NCBI GenBank assembly: GCA_965656085.1
Contig: CBFHJA010000019.1
Span: forward strand, 18,691-82,690
Reading direction: 5' to 3'
From: Aliishimia sp965656085
GTDB lineage: Bacteria; Pseudomonadota; Alphaproteobacteria; Rhodobacterales; Rhodobacteraceae
Length of the DNA stretch: 64,000 nucleotides
Shown here piece after piece: positions 23,826-32,268 of the stretch (positions are counted from its first letter, which is position 1; every line of letters starts with the position of its first letter). Both the position numbers and the translations under genes were made by a program. Below the pieces are notes generated by a model. The model did no database searches, was not told the origin of the DNA, and worked only from the letters and a program-made list of their open reading frames with translations.

Positions 23826-25427
23826 ATGACGCGTTACTTTATGTCAGCCGCAGCGCTGGCCCTCTGCGCCGGTACGGCACAGGCTGAGTTCACACTCAAC
23901 GTGCTGCACATCAACGACCTGCACAGCCGGATCGAGCCGATCAACCGCTTTGACAGCACCTGTGGGGCCGAAGATGACGCCGAGGGAAAATGCTTTGGCG
24001 GGGTGGCGCGCGTTGCGACCAAAATCAATGAACTCCGCGGCAGCCTCACAGCAGCCGGCGAGAACGTGATCGTGCTCGACGCAGGCGACCAGTTTCAGGG
24101 TTCGCTGATGTACACCACGTACAAGGGCGCGGTCGAAGCCGAGTTCATGGAAGCGATTGGGTTCGACGCAATGGCTGTGGGCAACCATGAATTCGACGAC
24201 GGCCCCGAGAAGCTCGCGGAATTCATCGACAAAGTGAGCTTCCCGGTCATTTCCGGCAACATCGACGTGAGCGCCGACAACATGCTCGCGGGCAAAGTTT
24301 CCGACCACGCGATCCTCGAGGTCGGCGGCGAGAAGATCGGCATCGTGTCGGCACTGGCCACCGATACCGTGGAGACCTCCTCGCCCGGACCAACAGTGGT
24401 CTTCGCCGATGAGATCGCGGCGCTCAAGGAAGACGTGGCCGCGCTCGAGGCGCAGGGCATCAATAAAATCATAGCGCTCACCCATGTGGGTCTGCGAAAG
24501 GATCTGGCAATCGCAGCCGCTGTGCCGGGGATCGACGCGGTCGTGGGCGGGCATTCCCATACCTATCTCAGCGCGACCGATCAGGGCCGTGACGGCGCCT
24601 ATCCGACCTATGCCAGCCAGGAAGATGGCACGCTTGTGCCGGTGGTGCAGGCCTACGCTTATTCCAAATATCTCGGTCACCTGAAGCTGACCTTTTCCGA
24701 CGACGGCAAGCTGCTCGAAGCGGGCGGCGATACCCTTGTGCTCGATGCCGCCGTGACGCCCGATGCCGAGATCGCGGCGCGCATCGCAGAACTCGCGGGC
24801 CCCATTGCAGAACTGAAGGCACGGGTGATCGGCGCGGCATCTGAAGCCATCGAGGGCGACCGCTCGGTCTGCCGTGCGATGGAATGCCCGATGGGCAATC
24901 TCGTCGCCGACGCGATGCTCGACCGGGTCAAGGATCAGGGTGTGACGATTGCCTTCCAGAATGGCGGCGGTCTGCGCGCGTCCATCGACGCGGGCGAGAT
25001 CACAATGGGCGAAGTCCTGACCGTGCTGCCCTTCCAGAACACGCTTTCCACATTCGAGGTGACCGGGGCCGCGCTCCGGGCCGCGCTGGAGAATGGGGTG
25101 GGGCAGGTCGAGGATGGCGCGGGACGCTTCCCGCAGGTCGCGGGCATGTCCTTCGTATGGGATCCCGCCGCCGCGCCGGGAAGCCGCGTGGTGGAGGTGA
25201 TGGTTCATGAGGGCGGCACGATGGTTGCGCTCGATGAAGCCAAGACCTACTCGGTGGTGACAAACAACTACGTCCGCAATGGCGGCGATGGATACAGGAT
25301 GTTCGCAGGCGACGACAAGAACGCCTATGACTACGGCCCGGATCTCGCGGACGTGACGGCGGAGTTCATTGCCAAGTCCGGCGGCAGTTACACGCCGTAT
25401 ACAGACGGGCGCATCAGTACCAAGTAA
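23826..25427 (+). CDS. secreted bifunctional metallophosphatase/5'-nucleotidase (UshA-like)
   Basis: 533 residues from ATG 23826, preceded by GGGAGAG. The signal peptide MTRYFMSAAALALCAGTAQA gives a periplasmic protein. VLHINDLHSRIEP holds the first metal ligands; VGNHEFDDG and GGHSHTYLS complete the calcineurin-like site, and FQNGGGLRASIDAGEITMG begins the C-terminal substrate domain. It hydrolyses extracellular nucleotides to nucleosides and phosphate, useful for scavenging phosphorus. It is a single gene, divergent from the DUF952 operon. Confidence 0.9.
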   Translation: MTRYFMSAAALALCAGTAQAEFTLNVLHINDLHSRIEPINRFDSTCGAEDDAEGKCFGGVARVATKINELRGSLTAAGENVIVLDAGDQFQGSLMYTTYKGAVEAEFMEAIGFDAMAVGNHEFDDGPEKLAEFIDKVSFPVISGNIDVSADNMLAGKVSDHAILEVGGEKIGIVSALATDTVETSSPGPTVVFADEIAALKEDVAALEAQGINKIIALTHVGLRKDLAIAAAVPGIDAVVGGHSHTYLSATDQGRDGAYPTYASQEDGTLVPVVQAYAYSKYLGHLKLTFSDDGKLLEAGGDTLVLDAAVTPDAEIAARIAELAGPIAELKARVIGAASEAIEGDRSVCRAMECPMGNLVADAMLDRVKDQGVTIAFQNGGGLRASIDAGEITMGEVLTVLPFQNTLSTFEVTGAALRAALENGVGQVEDGAGRFPQVAGMSFVWDPAAAPGSRVVEVMVHEGGTMVALDEAKTYSVVTNNYVRNGGDGYRMFAGDDKNAYDYGPDLADVTAEFIAKSGGSYTPYTDGRISTK

Positions 25428-25660
25428 GTCGAAACTTGCGACAGGGCGGTTGGTCTGCCGTACTGTCGCACCGATGCCGACTCAGCTAATATGGCGCAAG
25501 ATGACTCCATCGTTCTGAGCGGCAGGAGCGCTACCGGAGCGGGAGTTTTCCAGAGAAATTCAATTTCAGGTTGGATCAAACCGTGGAAAAAGTCTGTTTC
25601 TTACGGGGATTTGTGGACTCGCGAGCACTCGACCTGCATAGACGAATTCCGGGGGTTCTT

Positions 25661-26443
25661 ATGACCAAATCTATTTTGAAGGCTGGTATCACAGCCACAG
25701 CGTTAACCGTATTACCGACACTTGCCCTGTCGGCATCGCTTGATCTCAGCGGCTTCACCAAATACGGTGATTGCACTGGTAACTAGAGTGTCGCGGGTGA
25801 TGGGCTCAGCGTTACGCAGACAACAAACACATCGACGCCAACAGCCTTTGTTGGCGGTGACAGCTTCATAAACAGTTCATTCGAGGGACAGTTCCGTGTC
25901 AATACAAGCGGCGATGATGACTATATCGGCTTCGTCTTTGGCTTCGGTGCCGACGCCTCGTCCCCGTTCTTTCTCTTCGACTGGAAACAACTCGATCAGA
26001 GTGGCAGCTTCGACGGCTTCACACTCGCCTATGTGACAGGTGGCTTGGGCGCTATCCCCTTTGGAAGTCACCAGACGTCTGCAACCGGCTATCAAGTGAT
26101 TGCATCTGATGTTGATACTGGTACTCCAGATCCCAAAGGTTGGAATGAATTCGTAACCTACGATTTCAAGCTGACCTACCAGACCAGTCGTATTCTGATT
26201 GAGGTTGGAGGCGGTGCTCCACTGGGAACTGGCCTGTCCACGATCTTTGATGTCTCGCCAGCCGATGTTGCAGGGGTGTCTTCGTTTGATGCAGGCCGCT
26301 TTGGCTTCTACAATTTCAGTCAGGACAACGTGACGTATCAGGGCTTCACCGAAGAAGCGGCGCCCCCCGTGCCGCTTCCGGCGGGGGCACTCTTGTTGCT
26401 GTCCGGTCTTGCAGTTCTTGGGTTGCGCCGTCGCGCCTTCTGA
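25661..26443 (+). pseudogene. VPLPA-CTERM thrombospondin-C-like secreted protein, interrupted by one amber codon
   Basis: A single frame runs from ATG 25661 to the TGA at 26441-26443, about 260 codons, broken only by TAG at 25784-25786. The residue before the stop is N and after it SVAGDGLSVTQTTN; a tryptophan codon TGG with one G-to-A change would give GNWSVAGDG. The N-terminus is a signal peptide (TALTVLPTLALSASL). GDDDYIGFVFGFG and FFLFDWKQ resemble the thrombospondin C-terminal lectin-like domain. The C-terminus VPLPAGALLLLSGLAVLGLR plus a basic tail is a VPLPA-CTERM sorting signal. If the stop is real the surface protein is lost, unless an ATG at 26033 is used. Confidence 0.75.
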
Positions 26444-26462
26444 CCTCTCGACCATAGCGATC

Positions 26463-26494
26463 AACGCGGCCTTTCAGGGCCGCGTTTTAGTTTT
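26463..26494 (+). terminator. rho-independent terminator after the VPLPA gene
   Basis: AACGCGGCC, loop TTTCAG, GGCCGCGTT then TTAGTTTT: a 9-bp perfect stem with a T-rich tail 20 bases after the stop. Confidence 0.85.
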
Positions 26495-26564
26495 GAAGCC
26501 TGCGTGTGCCTTCCTGTGGTCCAACCGCTTGCTTCCCGTTTTTCCGCAACTTAGCCTGCGCATC

Positions 26565-27236
26565 ATGTGCGGACGTTTTGCCACCACCCTCCCAAATGAC
26601 GCGATGGCGCAGCTTTTCGCAGCGCAGCCTGCGAATGATCTGCCGGACGTGCCGAACTACAACGTCTGCCCGACCAACCAAATCGCGGTTTGCACCGGGG
26701 GTGCGGCCCGGCGCTTGCAGCCGATGCGTTGGGGATTCATCCCGCATTGGTACAAAAAGCCGAACGATGGCCCGCTCCTGATCAATGCCCGCGCCGAGAC
26801 GGTGGCCGAGAAGCCCGCCTTCAAAGCCGCCTGCCGAGAGCGGCGCTGCCTGATTGCCTGCACGGGATTTTACGAGTGGACCAAGGATGACGCTGGCAAC
26901 CGGCTGCCTTGGTACATTACCCGCAGCGATGGCGCGCCTCTGGTCTTTGCCGGGCTTTGGCAGGACTGGACACCGAAAGGCGGGGCGGGCGACAGGCTGA
27001 GGACCTGTGCGATCGTCACTTGCGCGGCAAATACCGAGATGGCGCGGCTGCACCACCGGATGCCAGTTGTGCTGGAGCGAGAGAGTTTTGCGCTTTGGCT
27101 TGGCGAGGCCGGACGTGGCGCAGCGCGGCTGATGCGGGCGGCGCCCGAGGGGACCCTGCGCTGGCACCGCGTGGACCCCAAGGTCAACTCCAACCGCGCG
27201 TCGGGCGCAGATCTGATCACGCCGCTGGCCGCGTGA
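26565..27236 (+). CDS. SOS response-associated peptidase (YedK/HMCES family)
   Basis: 223 residues from ATG 26565, where Cys2 (MCGRF) becomes the N-terminal nucleophile that forms a thiazolidine crosslink with abasic sites in single-stranded DNA. The other family residues are visible: the Asn in NARAETVAEKPAF, the Glu in CTGFYEWTKD and the His in LHHRMPVVL. It protects abasic sites at replication forks. The start is fixed by the need for Cys at position 2; the longer frame upstream overlaps the previous gene's terminator. It is monocistronic and converges with the cupredoxin-like gene. Confidence 0.93.
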   Translation: MCGRFATTLPNDAMAQLFAAQPANDLPDVPNYNVCPTNQIAVCTGGAARRLQPMRWGFIPHWYKKPNDGPLLINARAETVAEKPAFKAACRERRCLIACTGFYEWTKDDAGNRLPWYITRSDGAPLVFAGLWQDWTPKGGAGDRLRTCAIVTCAANTEMARLHHRMPVVLERESFALWLGEAGRGAARLMRAAPEGTLRWHRVDPKVNSNRASGADLITPLAA

Positions 27237-27297
27237 CAGCGCACGGCCCGGAGCGCGGAGCGCCGCCGGGCATTCGGCGCGAGCGGTTTTGGAAGGC

Positions 27298-27774
27298 TCA
27301 GTCTTCGTCGCCCAGCGTGGCTCCGAGCGGCGCAGGATCGAAGCTGATTTCCGCCTTGATCGTAGCCTCCTCATAGGTGCCGTAGGGATCCGGGTCGCTC
27401 GTGGTGCCATCGCCGCTTGCAATGGCGTCCCCGGTGTCGTCGTTGCCCAGTCCACAATTCCCGTCCGAACTGTCTGCTTCGTTGCTGCAGTCCTTATAGG
27501 CCGAGAAGAAGGCCAGTTCGGTCTCTTCGGTGACCACCAACTCACCCTCTTCGAGATCCTCCAGCGGGCCAATCACCCAGCCGGTGTCCCGGCCAACAAC
27601 GGTTTCGGAGCGTCCGCTCTGGTTCACGAAGCGGATTGTGTCGCCCGGGCTCGCGAAGGTGATCGCCGGGAAATACGAGAACCCGGTTACGATCACGATG
27701 TGGTCGTTGGCAAGCGCCGGGGTTGTGAAGGCAAGGCTCAGCAGGCTCGCGACAAGGGTTTTTTTCGGCAGCAT
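27298..27774 (-). CDS. secreted cupredoxin-like protein
   Basis: 158 residues from ATG 27774. The signal peptide MLPKKTLVASLLSLAFTTPA is cleaved near ALA-ND. The mature N-terminus HIVIVTGFSYFPAITFASPG then DTIRFVNQSGRSETVVG is the beta-sandwich opening of plastocyanin or pseudoazurin-like cupredoxins. The usual C-terminal Cys-His-Met copper ligands are not evident; instead there is a Cys pair in the acidic segment CSNEADSSDGNCGLGNDDTG. It may bind copper or calcium weakly, or be structural. It lies after and on the same strand as the LysR gene. Confidence 0.7.
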   Translation of the reverse strand: MLPKKTLVASLLSLAFTTPALANDHIVIVTGFSYFPAITFASPGDTIRFVNQSGRSETVVGRDTGWVIGPLEDLEEGELVVTEETELAFFSAYKDCSNEADSSDGNCGLGNDDTGDAIASGDGTTSDPDPYGTYEEATIKAEISFDPAPLGATLGDED

Positions 27775-27881
27775 GGGATTCGTCCTTACGCCTAGAGGTG
27801 AGGTCTTGGACGTGGTGCTAACCGGGAAGTGCGGCGAAACCGGGACGAATTGCGGCCAAATTGGGGCGCTTTGGCGGGCCG

Positions 27882-28751
27882 TCACGAAACAGTCTGTTTC
27901 GCCAGCCACGTCCGGAACAGGCTCAGGGCCGCCGTGGCGGGCCGGGCGCGGGGCCAGACAAGGTAATAGCTGCCAATGCTGTCCTGCCGGTCGGGCGCGG
28001 CGAGCACGAGCGTGCCGGCCTCCAGATAGGGTGCGGCCACGAAGGTGGGCAGCAGCGCGACGCCCAGCCCATGCACAGCCGCTTGCGCCATGGTCGAGAA
28101 CTGGTCGAATTGCATCCCCGGATCCGTCGGCGCGGCCTGCCCCTTGGCGGCGAACCAGCGCGCCCATCCGCGCGGGCGGGTCTCCAGATGCAGCAGCGTT
28201 TGGGCCTCCGGCGGCGTGCTCGCCAGCGCAGGGGCGCAGACCGCCAGCACGGTCTCTTTGGCCAGTGGCATATGCTCCGCGCCCGGCCAGTCCTCCCGCC
28301 CGAAATGGATCGCAGCGTCGAAGGGCTCGCGGTCGAAATCGAACGGCGCAAGGCGGGTGGAGAGCGCGACTGTCACCTCCGGATGCGCGCGCCCGAAGGC
28401 GGGCAGGCGCGGCGCGAGCCAATGGGTGCCGAAAGCGGGCAGGAGAGCAAGGCTCAGCGTGCCGCCGCCCGGGTTGGTGCGCAGCGCCACCGTCGCCTTG
28501 CCAAGCCGCGCGAGCACCGCGCGCACCTCCTCGGCATAGCTCGCCCCGGCCTGCGTCAGAACCAGCCCGCGCCCTTGCCGTTCCATGAGCGGCACGCCGA
28601 GTTGCTCCTCCAAGCTGCGGATTTGCCGTGAGATCGCGCCTTGTGTCAGGTTGAGCTCTGCCGCCGCCTGCGTCGCACTCCCGGTGCGTGCGGCTGCCTC
28701 GAACGCCTGTAGCGCGGCAGTGGAGGGCAGGTAGCGACGGGGCAGGGACAT
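27882..28751 (-). CDS. LysR-family regulator (GcvA-like), divergent from gcdH
   Basis: 289 residues from ATG 28751. The helix-turn-helix FEAAARTGSATQAAAELNLT and QGAISRQIRSLEEQLGVPL near residues 16-55 are typical of GcvA-type LysR proteins, followed by a periplasmic-binding-like effector domain from residue 90. Its divergent position 101 bases from glutaryl-CoA dehydrogenase strongly suggests that it controls that gene, responding to a lysine or aromatic degradation intermediate. No target site could be fixed; the shared promoter holds TTTCCTCATGCAT and TTTCATGCAATGATG. Confidence 0.88.
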   Translation of the reverse strand: MSLPRRYLPSTAALQAFEAAARTGSATQAAAELNLTQGAISRQIRSLEEQLGVPLMERQGRGLVLTQAGASYAEEVRAVLARLGKATVALRTNPGGGTLSLALLPAFGTHWLAPRLPAFGRAHPEVTVALSTRLAPFDFDREPFDAAIHFGREDWPGAEHMPLAKETVLAVCAPALASTPPEAQTLLHLETRPRGWARWFAAKGQAAPTDPGMQFDQFSTMAQAAVHGLGVALLPTFVAAPYLEAGTLVLAAPDRQDSIGSYYLVWPRARPATAALSLFRTWLAKQTVS

Positions 28752-28852
28752 ATGAGCTTTCCTCATGCATAGGCGCGGAACCATCGTTAGAGTTTTCGCG
28801 TCTTTCATGCAATGATGCCGCCCGTCACGAATCTCGAAGGGAGACCGCACTC

Positions 28853-30076
28853 ATGAACGCCGAAGCCCCCATCCTGCGCGCCAAAGACGCCCCTGATCTC
28901 GCCCAGTTCAACTGGGAAGACCCGCTGCGCCTGCGCGACCAGCTCAGCGAAGACGAGAACATGATCGCCGACAGCGCCCGCGCCTATGCGCAGGAAAAGC
29001 TGCAACCGCGCGTGATCGACGCCTTCGAGAACGAGACCACCGATCCGGCGATCTTCCGCGAGATGGGCGAGATGGGCCTTCTAGGCACCACGATCCCCGA
29101 GGAATATGGCGGGCTCGGCGGCTCCTATGTCTCCTACGGCCTCGTCGCCCGCGAGATCGAACGCGTCGACAGCGGCTACCGCTCGATGATGTCCGTGCAA
29201 TCCTCGCTCGTGATGTACCCGATCCACGCCTATGGCTCCGAAGAGCAGCGCCGCAAATACCTGCCGAAACTCGCGTCCGGCGAGTGGATCGGCTGCTTTG
29301 GCCTGACCGAACCCGATGCAGGCTCTGACCCCGCCGGCATGAAAACCCGCGCCGTGAAAACCGCGACGGGCTACAAGATCACCGGCTCCAAGATGTGGAT
29401 TTCGAACGCGCCGATCGCGGACGTGTTCGTAGTCTGGGCGAAGTCGGAAGAGCATGGCGGCAAGATTCGCGGCTTCGTGCTGGAAAAAGGTATGGAAGGC
29501 CTGTCTGCGCCGAAGATCGGCTCCAAGCTCAGCTTGCGGGCGTCGATCACGGGCGAGATCGTCATGGATGGTGTCGAGGTGGGCGAGGACGCCCTGCTGC
29601 CCAATGTGCAAGGGCTCAAAGGCCCGTTCGGCTGCCTTAACCGCGCCCGCTACGGCATTTCCTGGGGTGTGATGGGCTCGGCGGAGTTCTGCTGGCACGC
29701 CGCGCGTCAGTATGGGCTGGACCGTCACCAGTTCGGCAAACCGCTCGCGGGCACACAACTGTTCCAGAAGAAACTCGCGGACATGATGACCGAGATCACG
29801 CTCGGACTTCAGGCTTCACTGCAAGTGGGCCGGCTGATGGACGAGGCCGCGGCTGCCCCTGAGATGATCTCCATCGTCAAGCGGAACAATTGCGGCAAGG
29901 CTTTGGATATTGCCCGGATGGCCCGCGACATGCATGGCGGCAACGGCATTTCCGGCGAATTTCAGGTGATCCGCCACATGATGAACCTCGAAACGGTGAA
30001 CACCTACGAGGGCACCCATGACGTGCACGCGCTGATCCTCGGGCGCGCCCAGACCGGCGTGCAGGCGTTCTTTTGA
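28853..30076 (+). CDS. gcdH: glutaryl-CoA dehydrogenase
   Basis: 407 residues from ATG 28853, with GAAGGGAG before it. It oxidatively decarboxylates glutaryl-CoA to crotonyl-CoA in lysine and tryptophan breakdown. FGLTEPDAGSDPAGMKTRAV near residue 150, YKITGSKMWISNAPIADVFV near 175, and NTYEGTHDVHALILGRAQTG at the C-terminus match the GCDH group; the Glu in TYEGTHD is the catalytic base expected in this family. QFNWEDPLRLRDQLSEDE is the typical start. The divergent LysR gene is the likely regulator. Confidence 0.93.
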   Translation: MNAEAPILRAKDAPDLAQFNWEDPLRLRDQLSEDENMIADSARAYAQEKLQPRVIDAFENETTDPAIFREMGEMGLLGTTIPEEYGGLGGSYVSYGLVAREIERVDSGYRSMMSVQSSLVMYPIHAYGSEEQRRKYLPKLASGEWIGCFGLTEPDAGSDPAGMKTRAVKTATGYKITGSKMWISNAPIADVFVVWAKSEEHGGKIRGFVLEKGMEGLSAPKIGSKLSLRASITGEIVMDGVEVGEDALLPNVQGLKGPFGCLNRARYGISWGVMGSAEFCWHAARQYGLDRHQFGKPLAGTQLFQKKLADMMTEITLGLQASLQVGRLMDEAAAAPEMISIVKRNNCGKALDIARMARDMHGGNGISGEFQVIRHMMNLETVNTYEGTHDVHALILGRAQTGVQAFF

Positions 30077-30085
30077 TCGCAAGAC

Positions 30086-30114
30086 CTGCGGCAGGCCAAA
30101 GATGCCTGCCGCAG
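30086..30114 (+). terminator. hairpin after gcdH
   Basis: CTGCGGCAGGC and GCCTGCCGCAG form a perfect 11-bp stem around CAAAGAT, 10 bases after the gcdH stop. A smaller AACCC-GTCA-GGGTT stem followed by GAATGTTT lies just downstream. Termination is likely, though the T tract is weak. Confidence 0.6.
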
Positions 30115-30192
30115 CACCCAACCCGTCAGGGTTGAATGTTTCGCCAAATCCGCGCATTCTCATCCCAGCGCACAGTGGTGGGAGGCGCGGAG

Positions 30193-32175
30193 ATGCGAAC
30201 CGACAGCGGAGATCTGTGGCCGACCGAGGGCGAGAGCTACGACACCAAGACCAAGATCTACACCAATAACGCCATCGATAATTTTCTGGACAACCAGAAC
30301 AAGACCATCCTGATCGCTCCCAAGGGGATGGGAAAAACCTTGCTCCTAAAGAAAAAGCGGAGCCGCGTCGATCAAACCGAGCGCGGCATCCACGTGATTC
30401 CCGCCGATACCGAGCTGGACTACATCCGTCTGCCCCACACGTTTTCGCGTGATTTCTCCGAGTCCCTAAAGGATTTGGTTTTCTGGAAGATCATCTGGGA
30501 AATCGCGATTGGCACCTCCATCCTGCTCAATGCCGCGCAGACCGACGCAGCGGAGGATTTCTTCGACGCGCACAAGAGCCGCTACCCTGAACTTGTGCAG
30601 GACATCATCGCGCAATGGCTGCGCGGAAGCTCCGTCCGGGCGCAGGTCAAGCCGAGCACCATCGTGTCGAGCTTCCTGATCGAGAAATCGGCAGTTTATC
30701 ACGAGTTCCAGCGCCGCAGCCTGTTCCAGCTCTACCAGACGCTGACCGCCGAGATCCGCAACGGGGTCTATGTGTTCATAGACAGCTTCGATCAGGAGTT
30801 GCGCCAGATGAGTATGCGCAAATTCGGCTATGTCGACGCGAATGTCTGGCGCAACGGGCAGCTTGGGCTGGTCAAGGCCGCTTGGGACATCAACCGGGGC
30901 AATCCGCATGTGAAGGTTTACACCTCGGCGCGGCAGGAGGCCTGGGCCAAGTTCGAGGATGAGGACCGGCAGGTGATCTTCGGCCATGTCCTGCAACTGG
31001 CCTACAGCGCCACAGAGCTGCGCGGGATTTCGGACGTGTTGTTCCGCGAATACGAGGCGAAGGGCACGCTGGAGGATTATCTCGGCTTCGAGACGATCGA
31101 GAACAAAGGCCAGCGTGAGGACGTGTTCAATTACCTGATCCGCCACTCGCTGGGACGCCCCCGCGGGATCGCGGTGATCGGCGGCAGTTTGCATGGCAAG
31201 TTCAGCGGCAATGGCAATGGCGAGGACAAGATGCGCGAGTTCCGCCGCATCGTGAATGAAAGCGCGCCCGAGGACCTGATCGGCAACTACCTCAACGGAG
31301 AGATGCGCCCGTTCCTGACCGACCTGCAGAATGACGAGCGTGTCGATTTCATCTGGCGCAACCTGCCCTCCAACATTCTCAACATGGATGACCTCAAGCG
31401 CATCCGGAAGCGCTTCGCCAAGGCCTTCGATCTGCCCGAGGACCAGACCCACCCGTTTTGCGAGCTGCTCAATCTGGGGCTGCTTGGCTATGTCGAACAG
31501 GATGTGGACGGCAAGCGCCGACAGGTGTTCCGCAGCTCCACCCGCTTTTCATGGGCGCAGGGCCGCATCCTGCCGGGCGACGTGACCTATGTGGTGCACC
31601 CGGCGCTGACCCATGTGATCCGGATGCAGAACGCCAATTTCACCACCAATGACACCATCATCACTGGCCATGACATCGAATGGCCCGAGGCCTATGTCGA
31701 GGCCGAGGCCGGGCATCACGCCAATATCTTCATCTCCTATGCCACGCGCAACGCCACGCTGGTGGGGCGCTGCGTGTCGCGGCTGGCCGATCATTTCGAC
31801 GCCAATGGCTTTGCCCACAAGCTCTGGATGGACAAGTTCAAGATCCGCGCCGGGGAGGGGTTTCAGGCCGCGCTGGAGAAGGGGCTGCGCGAGTCGGATG
31901 TGGTGCTCTTGTTCTACACCAAAGAGGCCGAAGCCAGCGGCTGGGTCGAGCGCGAATGGCGTCAGGCCGAGTTGCAGGAGGTCGCGCGCGGGGGCGTGAA
32001 GCTGATCCCCGTGACCAACGATCCCGGCATTTCCAGCCGTCAGGAAGGCTTTCTCGGCCAGAAACAGTTCCACCTGATCAAGACCACCTCCCGCAACGGT
32101 CCCGGCGCATTCGACGACTCCATGATCAAGCTCGGCGACGACATCCGCAAACATATCGCGGATTTGCGGGCCTGA
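30193..32175 (+). CDS. P-loop NTPase fused to C-terminal TIR domain
   Basis: 660 residues from ATG 30193, preceded by GGGAGGCGCGGAG; the ATG at 30136 has no ribosome site. APKGMGKTLLL at about residues 42-52 is a Walker A loop, and VYVFIDSFDQE at 192-202 a Walker B. KVYTSARQEAW (about 232) looks like a sensor arginine segment, so the front is a STAND/AAA-like ATPase with a helical middle. From about 510, ANIFISYATRNATLVGRCVS begins a TIR domain; its SGWVEREW (582-589) carries the Trp and the Glu (588) at the place of the NADase catalytic Glu. TIR NADases of this type act in anti-phage abortive defence. No companion gene is adjacent. Codon use looks less GC-rich than its neighbours. Confidence 0.85.
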   Translation: MRTDSGDLWPTEGESYDTKTKIYTNNAIDNFLDNQNKTILIAPKGMGKTLLLKKKRSRVDQTERGIHVIPADTELDYIRLPHTFSRDFSESLKDLVFWKIIWEIAIGTSILLNAAQTDAAEDFFDAHKSRYPELVQDIIAQWLRGSSVRAQVKPSTIVSSFLIEKSAVYHEFQRRSLFQLYQTLTAEIRNGVYVFIDSFDQELRQMSMRKFGYVDANVWRNGQLGLVKAAWDINRGNPHVKVYTSARQEAWAKFEDEDRQVIFGHVLQLAYSATELRGISDVLFREYEAKGTLEDYLGFETIENKGQREDVFNYLIRHSLGRPRGIAVIGGSLHGKFSGNGNGEDKMREFRRIVNESAPEDLIGNYLNGEMRPFLTDLQNDERVDFIWRNLPSNILNMDDLKRIRKRFAKAFDLPEDQTHPFCELLNLGLLGYVEQDVDGKRRQVFRSSTRFSWAQGRILPGDVTYVVHPALTHVIRMQNANFTTNDTIITGHDIEWPEAYVEAEAGHHANIFISYATRNATLVGRCVSRLADHFDANGFAHKLWMDKFKIRAGEGFQAALEKGLRESDVVLLFYTKEAEASGWVEREWRQAELQEVARGGVKLIPVTNDPGISSRQEGFLGQKQFHLIKTTSRNGPGAFDDSMIKLGDDIRKHIADLRA

Positions 32176-32268
32176 GCGACGCAGCGGTCTTTGCGATGGG
32201 CATTGCACTCGACCCGGCCAGAGCGCACTCTTTGCGGTGACTGCAAACGCACCCACGAGACCGCTCTA

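Noticed and set aside
30193..32175. A Thoeris-type defence operon
   Set aside because: Thoeris needs a ThsA-type partner next to a TIR gene; the neighbours here are metabolic genes.
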